Of a stretch of 64,000 nucleotides of DNA, positions 1 to 10,652 are shown one piece after another. The stretch's first letter is position 1. Each line of letters starts with the position of its first letter. A program made the translations under genes and the position numbers. The DNA is from SURF-13 sp041695325. Its GTDB lineage: Bacteria; Pseudomonadota; Gammaproteobacteria; SURF-13. Location: positions 5,790-69,789 of the forward strand of contig JBGFRC010000029.1 of assembly GCA_041695325.1 (NCBI GenBank). The letters are read 5' to 3'. Under the pieces are notes generated by a model that saw only the letters and a list, made by a program, of their open reading frames with translations, was not told where the DNA came from and did no database searches.

Positions 1-1274
1 GCGAGGATAGTCTGCTCATCGAGGGTGGTGAGCTTGCGCTCATGCAGCAGGCGTTGCCCGGCCACCCAGACGTCGGTGACCTGATGACGTCCCGCCGCAT
101 ACACCAGTTGCGACACGGGATCATACAGCGGCTGAGTTTCGATGGCGCCCAAATGCACGGCGGTCATGTCGGCGGCCTTGCCGGTTTGCAGCGAACCTAT
201 TCTGTCTTCCAATCCCAGCGCGCGCGCGCCGTTGATCGTCGCCAGGCGCAGGGCCGTAGCTGCGGGCACGCGGGTGGCGTCGCCGCTCACGCCCTTGGCG
301 AGCAGGGCGGCGCTGCGCATCTCGCTCCACATGTCGAGGTCATTGTTGCTTGCCGCCCCGTCGGTGCCGATGGCCACGTTCACGCCGGCCTGCAGCAGCT
401 TGGCCACCGGGCAGAAACCGCTGGCCAGCTTGAGATTGGATTCAGGGCAGTGCAGCACGTGCGCGCCGCTCTGCGCAACCTGGGCGATCTCCTCATCGGT
501 CAGCTGTGTCATGTGCACCGCCATGAGAGAGGGTGAGAGCAGCCCCAGTTGTTGGAGGCGTTGCAGCGGGCGCACGCTGTGCCTTTCCAGGCTTTGCCGC
601 ACTTCGTCCGCGGTCTCGTGCACGTGCATATGGATTTGCAGATTCAGCTCTTCCGCGTAGGTGGCGATAGTCCGCAGCGGCGTGTCGGATACGGTATACG
701 GCGCGTGCGGCGCGAAACAGGTGGTGATGAGCGGCTCGTCGCGCAGCGCGTCGTGCAGCGCGACGCCCTTATGCAGATACTCATCCGCGTTGCCTGCCCA
801 TGCGCTGGGAAAGTCCAGTACGATCAGCCCCGCGTTGGCGCGCATGCCGCAGCGTGCGGCTACCTGTGCGGCGACATCGGGGAAGAAATACATGTCGTTA
901 AAGCACGTCGTGCCGCCGCGCAGCATCTCCGCGATGGCGAGTTCGGTGCCGTCGTGCACGAATTCGGGGCTTACCCAGGCGTTTTCCGCGGGCCAGATGT
1001 GCTGATTCAGCCATTCCATCAGCGGCAGATCGTCGGCCAGCCCGCGCAACAGCGACATCGGGGCGTGGGTGTGCGCGTTGATGAGGCCCGGAATCAGCGC
1101 ATGCTCAAGGAGGCGCACGGTTTCCGCGGCCTGGTAGCGCGTCCCCGCTTCCATGCCAGGCAGCAGGGCGACGATGCGCCCTTCATGCACTGCCACGCAG
1201 TGGTGTTCCAGCGCGCCCGCGGGCTCCACCGGAATCACCCAGCGCGCGTGTATGATCAAATCAATCGGTTGCAT
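1..1274 (-). CDS. mtaD: TRZ/ATZ-family amidohydrolase, likely MTA/SAH deaminase (3' end outside window)
   Basis: A minus-strand reading frame begins with ATG at 1274 (MQPIDLIIHARWVIPVEP) and stays open to the window edge, so the C-terminus is missing. Visible family features are the metal-binding motif NAHTHAPMSLLRG near residue 65, HMHVHETADEV near 210, and the late FGTDG-type motif seen here as AIGTDGAASNNDLDMWSE. This is the metal-dependent hydrolase group that includes 5-methylthioadenosine/S-adenosylhomocysteine deaminase, cytosine deaminase and chlorohydrolases. The neighbouring mtnA makes a methionine-salvage role the best reading: MTA would be deaminated to methylthioinosine. The substrate is inferred from family and context, not from a diagnostic residue. 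Confidence 0.85.
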   Translation of the reverse strand, partial: MQPIDLIIHARWVIPVEPAGALEHHCVAVHEGRIVALLPGMEAGTRYQAAETVRLLEHALIPGLINAHTHAPMSLLRGLADDLPLMEWLNQHIWPAENAWVSPEFVHDGTELAIAEMLRGGTTCFNDMYFFPDVAAQVAARCGMRANAGLIVLDFPSAWAGNADEYLHKGVALHDALRDEPLITTCFAPHAPYTVSDTPLRTIATYAEELNLQIHMHVHETADEVRQSLERHSVRPLQRLQQLGLLSPSLMAVHMTQLTDEEIAQVAQSGAHVLHCPESNLKLASGFCPVAKLLQAGVNVAIGTDGAASNNDLDMWSEMRSAALLAKGVSGDATRVPAATALRLATINGARALGLEDRIGSLQTGKAADMTAVHLGAIETQPLYDPVSQLVYAAGRHQVTDVWVAGQRLLHERKLTTLDEQTIL

Positions 1275-1310
1275 GCTGCGCCGCTTGGCGTTATCTCAAC
1301 GGTGCCGGAT

Positions 1311-1337
1311 AAAAAAAGCCCCGCAGAGCGGGGCTTT
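1311..1337 (-). terminator. Rho-independent terminator after the OmpA-family gene
   Basis: A perfect 10-bp stem (AAAGCCCCGC / GCGGGGCTTT) with a 3-base AGA loop is followed, on the minus strand, by a run of T (A's at 1311-1317 on the plus strand). It lies between the stop of the OmpA-family gene and the start of the mtaD-like gene, so it separates those two minus-strand units. Confidence 0.85.
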
Positions 1338-1360
1338 GGTGTGATCTCCAAGGTTTCGTA

Positions 1361-2038
1361 TCAGGGGGCTTCGCGCTGCACCTTGGCCTCGACGACCACG
1401 CGGCGATTCGGTGCCAGGCACTCTATCAAGGCCTTGTTATGGCGATTCTCCGGACCCTTGATGTGGGCGCATTCAACCACCGGCTCCGACTCGCCCTTGG
1501 CGTCGGTTTCAATGCGCTGCGAGGCCACGCCCTTGCTCACCATGTAGGACTTCACGGCGTCAGCGCGGCGCTGTGACAGCCGCATGTTGTAAGCGTCGGT
1601 GCCGATGCGGTCGGCGTGCCCGGTGACCAGCAGCACGTCCACTTGCGTGTACTCCTGCATCTTGGCGACAAACTCATCCAGCTTCGCCTTGCCTTCCGGC
1701 TTCAGTATGGCCTTGTCGAAGTCAAAGTAAGCGTCGGTCTGCAACACGGCGCGAATGGCAGGGGGCTGCGGGCGTACTGGAGGTGGAGGCTTGACGACCG
1801 GAGCGGGCTCCGCCGGCGGTTCCACCGCGTCGCCGCATTCCACCAGGAAATGTGCGGGGTCGCCCCAGGAGCCGGTGCGGACACATTTCTCGGAACCGTC
1901 TCTGATCAGCGTGCCGCCGGTATCCACGATATAGGCGTGGTTTTTGAAGATCCCTGCCGCATGAGCGGTGCTAAAGCCAAGGAACGGGCTGACGGCTATG
2001 ATACTTCCCAGTATGAAATTCTTGATGGTTTTGGTCAT
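1361..2038 (-). CDS. OmpA-family outer membrane protein
   Basis: The 225-residue product has a clear Sec signal peptide (a basic start MTKTIKN, a hydrophobic core, cleavage after STAHA). A roughly 50-residue unknown segment with two cysteines follows, then a Pro-rich linker (about residues 72-95, EPPAEPAPVVKPPPP), then an OmpA C-terminal peptidoglycan-binding domain. The domain is shown by YFDFDKAILKPEG, TGHADRIGTDAYNMRLSQRRA and NRRVVVE. There is no room for an 8-strand barrel, so it is probably a periplasmic or lipid-free OmpA-like anchor rather than true OmpA. The start is supported by a strong ribosome site, AAGGAG, 8 bases upstream. An FNR-type box lies about 130 bp upstream of the start. 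Confidence 0.88.
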   Translation of the reverse strand: MTKTIKNFILGSIIAVSPFLGFSTAHAAGIFKNHAYIVDTGGTLIRDGSEKCVRTGSWGDPAHFLVECGDAVEPPAEPAPVVKPPPPVRPQPPAIRAVLQTDAYFDFDKAILKPEGKAKLDEFVAKMQEYTQVDVLLVTGHADRIGTDAYNMRLSQRRADAVKSYMVSKGVASQRIETDAKGESEPVVECAHIKGPENRHNKALIECLAPNRRVVVEAKVQREAP

Positions 2039-2136
2039 TGTTGTGACTCCTTAAACTGGTTGCGATTGGGAAATCAATTTTTCGCTCTGAAACTGCGCTA
2101 CTCTTCAACCTGTTCCCAATGATTAAATTCAAACCC

Positions 2137-2179
2137 ATACTAATGTATCCCCCGATCAAATACAATTGATTTATATCAA
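2137..2179 (-). promoter_or_regulatory. FNR/Anr-type box and matching -10 upstream of the OmpA-family gene
   Basis: TTGATTTATATCAA at 2166-2179 matches the FNR/Anr consensus TTGAT-N4-ATCAA exactly. On the minus strand a -10-like TAGTAT lies at 2142-2137, which would put the box centre about 41-42 bp upstream of the transcription start, the position of class II FNR activation. Additional ATCAA half-sites occur at 2155-2159 and just downstream of the box. The region 2039-2300 holds no gene and also serves mtnA on the other strand, so the target could be either gene. Confidence 0.5.
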
Positions 2180-2300
2180 AATATAATCAACCGGCTGTAG
2201 ACGTTTGTCAAATGATGATTGTCTTCGGAAATGCACGTCCCCGCCTGCCGTATGGATGTCGGATTGATTGGATAAGCCATTGATTATTAGGTAAATACTC

Positions 2301-3392
2301 ATGTCTTTCCCGGAGCACGACCGTGTGCGCGCCGTCACCTGGGATGACGGCGCGCTGCGGCTTCTGGATCAGCGCGCGCTGCCGCTGCGGGTGGAGTATC
2401 TCCACTGCAGCTCTGCCTCCGCGGTGGCGCGCGCCATTCATGACATGGCGGTGCGCGGTGCGCCCGCCATCGGCATTGCGGCGGCCTATGGCGTGGTGCT
2501 TGCGGCCCGGGCGCGTTATGCCGCTGCGCCCGGCGCATGGAAGCAGGACATCGAGGTGGATATCGCCTTATTGCTGGACTCGCGTCCTACGGCGGTGAAC
2601 CTGCGCTGGGCGGTAGAGCGCATGCGCGGTCGTATTAATAGTCTCTTTTCCAACTCCCCCTCTCCCTCCGGGAGAGGGATGGGGAGAGGGGAGGGCAGCG
2701 ACCCTGTACCTGCCCTTTTGTCTGAGGCGCGCGCCATCCATGAGGAAGACATCGCCGCCAACCGGCGCATGGGCGAGCTGGGCGCGGCGCTGATCACTCC
2801 GGGGAGCGCGGTGCTTACGCACTGCAACACCGGTGCGCTCGCCACCGGCGGCTACGGCACGGCGCTGGGCGTGATCCGCGCCGCCTATGCGGGGGGCAAG
2901 ATCACGCAAGTGTACGCCGGCGAGACGCGCCCCTGGCTGCAAGGCGCGCGCCTGACCGCCTGGGAGCTGGTGCAGGAGCGCATACCCGTCACTTTGATCG
3001 CCGATAGCGCCGCCGCCTATCTCATGGCGCAGGGCTGGGTGCGCTGGGTGATCGTGGGCGCGGACCGCATCGCCGGGAACGGCGATACCGCGAATAAAAT
3101 CGGCACCTACAGCCTGGCGCTGGCGGCGCGCCGCCACGGGGTGAAGTTCATGGTGGTGGCGCCGGTTGCCACGCTCGACAGCCGCCTCGCCAACGGGGCG
3201 GGAATACCGGTGGAGCAACGTGCCGCAGACGAGGTGCTGACCCTGAACGGCCAGATCGTGGCCGCGCCCGGCGCTTCCGCCTGGAATCCGGGCTTCGACA
3301 TCACCCCGGCGGAACTGATAGACGCCTGGGTGAGCGAGCGCGGAGTGGTGCTCCAGCCCACGGCGGCGAAAATCCGCGCCCTGACGGGGTAG
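2301..3392 (+). CDS. mtnA: S-methyl-5-thioribose-1-phosphate isomerase
   Basis: This methionine-salvage enzyme converts methylthioribose-1-phosphate to methylthioribulose-1-phosphate. Family motifs are clear: AVRGAPAIGIAAAYG near residue 50, THCNTGALATGGYGTALG with the catalytic Cys near residue 175, and VGADRIAGNGDTANKIGTY with the catalytic Asp near 255. At 363 residues it is slightly longer than usual because about 15-20 residues rich in Ser/Pro/Gly/Arg (NSPSPSGRGMGRGEG) interrupt the protein near residue 118. They are encoded by a palindromic repeat described separately. The gene precedes gyrA as in Pseudomonas. The ribosome site is weak (AGGT), but the start matches the family's N-terminus. 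Confidence 0.95.
   Translation: MSFPEHDRVRAVTWDDGALRLLDQRALPLRVEYLHCSSASAVARAIHDMAVRGAPAIGIAAAYGVVLAARARYAAAPGAWKQDIEVDIALLLDSRPTAVNLRWAVERMRGRINSLFSNSPSPSGRGMGRGEGSDPVPALLSEARAIHEEDIAANRRMGELGAALITPGSAVLTHCNTGALATGGYGTALGVIRAAYAGGKITQVYAGETRPWLQGARLTAWELVQERIPVTLIADSAAAYLMAQGWVRWVIVGADRIAGNGDTANKIGTYSLALAARRHGVKFMVVAPVATLDSRLANGAGIPVEQRAADEVLTLNGQIVAAPGASAWNPGFDITPAELIDAWVSERGVVLQPTAAKIRALTG
2653..2697 (+). repeat. Palindromic repeat inserted in frame in mtnA
   Basis: A pyrimidine-rich arm (CCCTCTCCC) and a purine-rich arm (GGGAGAGGG) form a hairpin, followed by a further GGGGAGAGGGGAG stretch. The segment is translated as SPSPSGRGMGRGEG. Closely similar units lie in hsdR at about 34761-34800 and 36996-37038, which marks it as a dispersed repeat family rather than a native part of MtnA. 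Confidence 0.75.
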
Positions 3393-3394
3393 GG

Positions 3395-3415
3395 CCCCCC
3401 CTTTGCAAAGGGGGG
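3395..3415. repeat. C/G-run palindrome downstream of mtnA
   Basis: CCCCCCTTTGCAAAGGGGGG at 3396-3415 is a perfect 20-base palindrome located just after the mtnA stop. It can fold as a strong hairpin, but no T-run follows on either strand, so it is at best a weak or Rho-assisted terminator. It may instead be a dispersed palindromic unit. Confidence 0.55.
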
Positions 3416-3450
3416 CGCCGGCCTATTTTCCGGGTGCGGGCGGACACGGA

Positions 3451-3521
3451 ATTATGCTAAAATTATGCTGTGATTCAGTCCCTTTTCCATAATTCCCCAG
3501 TCCGCCGCCGCGCTCACTCCG
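3451..3521 (+). promoter_or_regulatory. Probable gyrA promoter and leader
   Basis: A short AT-rich stretch contains a tandem repeat of AATTATGCT (3450-3458 and 3461-3469) with TAAAAT at 3458-3463 as a possible -10. I do not see a convincing -35. It is the only AT-rich patch between mtnA and gyrA, so it is the likely promoter region. Confidence 0.35.
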
Positions 3522-6080
<2,559 letters not shown>

Positions 6081-6105
6081 AAGTAACGGAGAACAAAACA
6101 TCATC

Positions 6106-7188
6106 ATGGCGCGCGTATTTAATTTCAGTGCGGGGCCGGCGGTGCTGCCGGAAGAAGTGTTGCAACAGGCCAGGGACGAAATGCTGGAGTGCGGCAAGTC
6201 CGGCATGTCGGTGATGGAGATGAGCCACCGCGGCAAGGACTTCATGGCCATCGCCGAGCAGGCGGAAAAGGACGTGCGCGAGCTGCTCGCGGTGCCGGCC
6301 AACTACAAGGTGCTGTTCCTGCAAGGCGGAGCCACGGCGCAGTTTGCCATGGTTCCGATGAACTTGCTGCGCGGCAAGGACACGGCCGATTACTTGAACA
6401 CCGGCGACTGGTCGCAAAAGGCCATCGCCGAGGCCAAACGCTATTGCAAGGTGAACGTCGCGGCCAGCTCCGAGGATAAAAATTTCACCTATATCCCGGA
6501 ACGCGCACAGTGGAAGCTTAACCCCGACGCCGCCTACGTGCATTACACGCCGAATGAAACCATACGCGGCGTGGAGTTTCCCGGCATACCGGACACGCGC
6601 GGCGTGCCGCTGGCGGCGGATTTTTCGTCCACCCTGTTGTCGCGCCCGCTGGATGTGAGCCGCTTCGGCGTGATCTACGCCGGCGCGCAGAAAAACATCG
6701 GCCCGGCGGGGCTGGCGCTGGTGATTGCGCGCGAGGATTTGATGGGCCGGACTCTGCCCGGCGCCCCGCTCATGTTCGATTACAAGACCCACGCCGATCA
6801 CGGCTCCATGTACAACACGCCGCCCACCTATGCCTGGTATATCGCGGGCCTGGTGTTTCGGTGGCTGAAGCGTCAGGGCGGGCTCGCCGCCATGGCCGAG
6901 CGCAACAAGCGCAAGGCGGATAAACTGTATGCGGCGATAGACGATTCCGGCGGGTTTTACCGCAATCCGGTGGAAAAATCCTGCCGCTCCTGGATGAACG
7001 TGCCGTTCACGCTGCCAGACCCGAAGCTGGATGAGAGCTTCATGGCCGAGGCGAAAAAGTCCGGTCTGGTGGCGCTCGCCGGACACCGCTCGGTGGGCGG
7101 CATGCGCGCCAGCGTCTATAACGCCATGCCGGAAAAAGGCGTGGATGCCTTGATCGAATTCATGCGCGAGTTTGCGCGCCGTCATTGA
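6106..7188 (+). CDS. serC: Phosphoserine aminotransferase
   Basis: This PLP enzyme makes phosphoserine from 3-phosphohydroxypyruvate and also serves pyridoxal synthesis. The start MARVFNFSAGPAVLPEEVL is typical of SerC. The PLP lysine lies in IYAGAQKNIGPAGL (about residue 198), and the C-terminal HRSVGGMRASVYNAMP is diagnostic. Length (360 residues) is normal. It sits between gyrA and serA, and its stop lies 7 bases before the likely serA start, so the two serine genes are probably cotranscribed. Confidence 0.97.
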   Translation: MARVFNFSAGPAVLPEEVLQQARDEMLECGKSGMSVMEMSHRGKDFMAIAEQAEKDVRELLAVPANYKVLFLQGGATAQFAMVPMNLLRGKDTADYLNTGDWSQKAIAEAKRYCKVNVAASSEDKNFTYIPERAQWKLNPDAAYVHYTPNETIRGVEFPGIPDTRGVPLAADFSSTLLSRPLDVSRFGVIYAGAQKNIGPAGLALVIAREDLMGRTLPGAPLMFDYKTHADHGSMYNTPPTYAWYIAGLVFRWLKRQGGLAAMAERNKRKADKLYAAIDDSGGFYRNPVEKSCRSWMNVPFTLPDPKLDESFMAEAKKSGLVALAGHRSVGGMRASVYNAMPEKGVDALIEFMREFARRH

Positions 7189-7195
7189 TAAAGCC

Positions 7196-8359
7196 ATGTT
7201 CAAGATTTTGACCCTGAATAATATTTCTGTTGTTGGTCTGGAGCGCCTGCCGCGCGACCAATACGAAATCGCCTCCGAGATACAGCACCCGGACGCCATC
7301 CTGTTGCGCTCCGCCGACATGCACAGGATGGAGCTGCCGGAAGGTCTCAAGGCCGTAGGGCGCGCGGGGGCCGGTGTGAACAACATTCCGGTGGAAAAGT
7401 TGGCCAAGCTGGGCGTGCCGGTGTTCAACGCGCCCGGCGCCAACGCCAACGCGGTGAAGGAGCTGGTGCTGGCGGGCATGCTGCTCGCCGCGCGCAACAT
7501 CTGCCGGGCGTGGGACTTCGCGCGCAAGCTGGACGGCGACGACGCCACGCTCAACAAACTGGTCGAGGCGGGCAAAAAGGATTACGCCGGATTTGAATTG
7601 CAGCATCGCACCCTGGGCGTGATCGGCCTCGGCGCCATCGGGCGCGAGGTGGCAAACAGCGCGCTTGCGCTCGGCATGAAGGTGGTCGGCTTTGACCCGG
7701 GCATCACCGTGCAGGGCGCGTGGAAACTGTCTTCCGAGGTGCAGCAGGCGGCGAGCGTGGACGATCTCGTGTCCAGGGTGGACTTTCTCACCCTGCACGT
7801 GCCGCTCGCCGACGCCACGCGTCATCTCATCAACGCGCAACGCCTGAAGCTGATGAAAAAGGGCGCGGTGCTGCTCAACTTCGCGCGCGAGGGCATCGTG
7901 GACGACCGGGCGCTGAAAGAGGCGCTCGACGCCGGCGGGATTCACGCCTACGTGTGCGATTTCCCGGTCACTATTTTTAAGAACCACGCGCGTGTCATCG
8001 CGCTGCCGCACCTCGGCGCCTCCACCAGCGAGGCGGAGGACAACTGCGCCATCATGGTGGTGGAACAGGTGCGCGATTTCCTGGAGAACGGCAACATCCG
8101 CAACTCGGTGAATTATCCCGAAGTGGTGATGCCGCGCACCGAAGGCTACCGCATCGGCATCGCCAACGCCAACGTGCCCAACATGGTGGGGCAAATCTCC
8201 ACCGCCATGGCCAAGGCCAATCTCAACATCGTGGACCTGCTCAACAAGTCGCGCGGCGATTACGCCTATACCCTGGCCGACGTGAACAAGCCGATCCCGG
8301 ACGCGGTGGTAAAAGAGATTGCCGCCATCGTCGGCGTGTTGTCGGTGAGAACTCTCTAG
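7196..8359 (+). CDS. serA: D-3-phosphoglycerate dehydrogenase
   Basis: First enzyme of serine synthesis, oxidising 3-phosphoglycerate with NAD. The NAD-binding motif GVIGLGAIGREVAN lies near residue 145, the catalytic Arg in NFAREGIVDDRAL, and the catalytic His in LPHLGASTSEAEDN. A C-terminal ACT domain (about residues 310-387, RIGIANANVPNMVGQIS) suggests serine feedback. At 387 residues it is the short ACT-type form. I chose ATG at 7196 (MFKILTLNNIS) because the in-frame ATG at 7172 would overlap serC by 17 bases and adds residues that look unlike the family. Its position between serC and pheA is a variation on the usual gyrA-serC-pheA order. Confidence 0.95.
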   Translation: MFKILTLNNISVVGLERLPRDQYEIASEIQHPDAILLRSADMHRMELPEGLKAVGRAGAGVNNIPVEKLAKLGVPVFNAPGANANAVKELVLAGMLLAARNICRAWDFARKLDGDDATLNKLVEAGKKDYAGFELQHRTLGVIGLGAIGREVANSALALGMKVVGFDPGITVQGAWKLSSEVQQAASVDDLVSRVDFLTLHVPLADATRHLINAQRLKLMKKGAVLLNFAREGIVDDRALKEALDAGGIHAYVCDFPVTIFKNHARVIALPHLGASTSEAEDNCAIMVVEQVRDFLENGNIRNSVNYPEVVMPRTEGYRIGIANANVPNMVGQISTAMAKANLNIVDLLNKSRGDYAYTLADVNKPIPDAVVKEIAAIVGVLSVRTL

Positions 8360-8360
8360 G

Positions 8361-8464
8361 GCAGAGAAAAGAGACAAGAGAAAAGAGAAAAGGGAGTGCG
8401 CATAAGCGGTATGCGCCTGGGCATGATTTTTCTTTTCTCTTGCCTCTTTGCTCTTTTCTCTGCG
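8361..8464. repeat. Long imperfect inverted repeat between serA and pheA
   Basis: The left arm begins GCAGAGAAAAGAGACAAGAG at 8361. The right arm, read as reverse complement from 8463, gives GCAGAGAAAAGAG, a short extra segment, then CAAGAGAAAAG. The core contains a perfect 7-bp stem (GCGCATA / TATGCGC, 8397-8415). It occupies almost the whole serA-pheA gap. The transcript would fold into a long hairpin just ahead of pheA, but there is no terminal T-run in the plus direction. Confidence 0.75.
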
Positions 8465-8478
8465 CTTAAATTTAAATT

Positions 8479-9546
8479 ATGAACGACAAACTCCAATCGT
8501 TGCGCGTGCGCATTGACGAGCTGGATGAAAAAATCCAGACCTTGCTTAACGAGCGCGCGCGCTACGCGCTGGAGATCGCGCGGCTGAAAAACGGCGCACA
8601 ACCCTACCGTCCGGAGCGCGAGGCCGAAGTGCTGCGCCAGGCGCTCCAGCGCAACCAGGGGCCGCTGAGCGGCGAGCAGGTCACGCGAGTCTTCCGCGAG
8701 ATCATGTCCGCCTGCCGCGCCCTCGAACAGACTACGCGCGTCGCCTACCTGGGGCCGGAGGGCACCTTTACCCACAACGCCGCGCTTAAGCACTTCGGCC
8801 GCGCGATCGAAACCCGCGCGCTGCCCTCCATCGAAGAGGTATTCCGTGAGGTGGAGGCGGACGCCGCGGCCTACGGCGTGGTGCCGGTGGAAAATTCCAC
8901 CGAGGGCGTGGTGGATCACACGCTGGACATGTTCCTGCACTCCTCGCTCCAGATTTGCGGCGAGATTGAATTGCGCATCCATCAGCAGCTCATGGGCAAG
9001 ATGGCTGCCTTGAACGAGGTGCGGCGCCTCTACGCCCACCCGCAGTCCCTCGCGCAATGCCACAACTGGCTGGAGGCGCATCTGCCCGGTATCGAACGGC
9101 AGGGCGTGAGCAGCAACGCCGAGGGCGCACGCCGCGCCGCTCTCGAGGCGGGCGCCGCCGCCATCGCCGCCGAGCAGGCGGCGCAGATTTATCACTTGAA
9201 CATACTCGCCGCCAACATCGAGGACGATCCGGACAATACCACGCGCTTTCTGGTAATCGGAAAACAGGCCGTGCCGCCCAGCGGCCAGGATAAAACATCC
9301 CTGCTGCTCGCCACGGCCAACCGCCCCGGCGCGCTGCATCGTCTGCTGCAGCCGTTCGCCGGACACGCGATCTCGCTCACGCGCATCGAGTCGCGTCCAT
9401 CGCGCCGGGGTCTGTGGAATTACGTGTTCTTCGTGGACATCGAGGGCCACGCGCAGGACGCGAAAGTGGCGCAGGCGTTGTCCGAGCTGGAAGCCGACGG
9501 CGCACTGGTGAAAATCCTCGGCGCCTATCCCAGGGCGGTGCTGTAA
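8479..9546 (+). CDS. pheA: Chorismate mutase / prephenate dehydratase (P-protein)
   Basis: This bifunctional enzyme takes chorismate to phenylpyruvate. Residues 1-90 form an AroQ-type chorismate mutase (LRVRIDELDEKIQTLLNERARYALEIARLK). Residues about 92-270 form the prephenate dehydratase (VAYLGPEGTFTHNAAL, YGVVPVENSTEGVVDHTLD, and the catalytic threonine motif NTTRFLVIG). An ACT domain with ESRPSRRGLWNYVFFVD follows at the C-terminus and should bind phenylalanine. The 355-residue length is normal. It overlaps nothing and is followed after 5 bases by hisC. Confidence 0.97.
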   Translation: MNDKLQSLRVRIDELDEKIQTLLNERARYALEIARLKNGAQPYRPEREAEVLRQALQRNQGPLSGEQVTRVFREIMSACRALEQTTRVAYLGPEGTFTHNAALKHFGRAIETRALPSIEEVFREVEADAAAYGVVPVENSTEGVVDHTLDMFLHSSLQICGEIELRIHQQLMGKMAALNEVRRLYAHPQSLAQCHNWLEAHLPGIERQGVSSNAEGARRAALEAGAAAIAAEQAAQIYHLNILAANIEDDPDNTTRFLVIGKQAVPPSGQDKTSLLLATANRPGALHRLLQPFAGHAISLTRIESRPSRRGLWNYVFFVDIEGHAQDAKVAQALSELEADGALVKILGAYPRAVL

Positions 9547-9551
9547 AAAAC

Positions 9552-10652
9552 ATGTTCACTGAACTTGCCGCGCCCGGCGTGCGCCGGCTGCAACCCTATA
9601 TCCCCGGCAAGCCCATCGCCGAACTGCAGCGCGAATACGGCGTGCGCGACATCATCAAGCTGGCCTCGAATGAAAACCCGCTCGGCCCCGGTCCGCGCGC
9701 GCTGGAGGCGGTGCGCGCGGCCCTGCCGGAGCTGGCGCGTTATCCCGACGGCGCGGGGTTTGAACTTAAAACTGCCCTGGCGCGCAAGCACGGCGTGGCC
9801 CCGGAGCAGATCACGCTCGGCAACGGCTCCAACGATATATTGGAGCTGATTGCGCGCGCCTTCGTCACGCCCGGACAGGAGGTAATTTTTTCCGAACACT
9901 CCTTCGCCGTGTATCCCATCGTGACGCAAGCAGTGGGCGCGACTGCGCGCGTCGCCCCGGCGCGCGATTTCGGCCATGACCTCGACGCCATGCGCGCTTT
10001 AATCGGCGAGCGCACGCGCGTGATCTTCATCGCCAATCCCAACAACCCCACCGGCACCTGGCTGGACGATAAAAGTCTGGAAGTCTTCGTGTGCGCCGTG
10101 CCGCAACACGCGCTGGTGGTGATAGACGAGGCCTATTATGACTACGCTACCCACGGCGATGAACGTTATCCCGATACGCTGCCGTGGGTCGCGCACCACC
10201 CCAATCTGATTGTCACGCGCACCTTTTCCAAGGCTTACGGCCTGGCCGGCTTGCGCGCGGGATATTCCGTGTCGCATCCGGAGGTCGCGGATTTGCTGAA
10301 TCGCGTGCGCCAGCCGTTCAACGTGAACTCGCTGGCGCAGGCAGCGGCGCTGGCCGCGCTGGAAGACAAGGAGCATCTCGCGCGCAGCGTGGCGTTGAAC
10401 CGGTCCGGCATGGCGCAGCTCACACGCGGATTCACGCGCCTGCGCCTGAATTTCATCCCTTCTCTGGCCAATTTCATCAGCGTGGACCTGGAGCGCCCCG
10501 CGCAGCCGGTGTACGAAGGATTGCTGCGCGAAGGCGTGATTGTGCGCCCGGTGGCCAACTACGGTATGCCGCAGCATCTGCGCGTGACGATAGGCCTGCC
10601 TGAAGAGAATGCCCGTTTTCTGGCCGCCCTGGAAAAGGCCTTGGCGCAATGA
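9552..10652 (+). CDS. hisC: Histidinol-phosphate / aromatic aminotransferase
   Basis: A class I/II PLP aminotransferase of 366 residues. It shows IKLASNENPLGPGPRALEA near the start, NPNNPTGTWL near residue 160, and the PLP-lysine motif TRTFSKAYGLAGLRAGY near residue 220. Placed between pheA and tyrA it corresponds to the hisC2-type genes of Pseudomonas relatives, which probably transaminate aromatic keto acids as well as imidazole acetol phosphate. I chose ATG at 9552 because upstream in-frame codons lie inside pheA. Confidence 0.93.
   Translation: MFTELAAPGVRRLQPYIPGKPIAELQREYGVRDIIKLASNENPLGPGPRALEAVRAALPELARYPDGAGFELKTALARKHGVAPEQITLGNGSNDILELIARAFVTPGQEVIFSEHSFAVYPIVTQAVGATARVAPARDFGHDLDAMRALIGERTRVIFIANPNNPTGTWLDDKSLEVFVCAVPQHALVVIDEAYYDYATHGDERYPDTLPWVAHHPNLIVTRTFSKAYGLAGLRAGYSVSHPEVADLLNRVRQPFNVNSLAQAAALAALEDKEHLARSVALNRSGMAQLTRGFTRLRLNFIPSLANFISVDLERPAQPVYEGLLREGVIVRPVANYGMPQHLRVTIGLPEENARFLAALEKALAQ

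Noticed and set aside
549..1547. Long plus-strand frame over the first 1.5 kb
   Set aside because: It lies opposite the mtaD-like gene, runs across a terminator, and its product shows no family features. The minus-strand protein is clearly an amidohydrolase.
8361..8464. Rho-independent terminator after serA
   Set aside because: The hairpin is long and purine-rich, without a T-run after the right arm in the plus direction.
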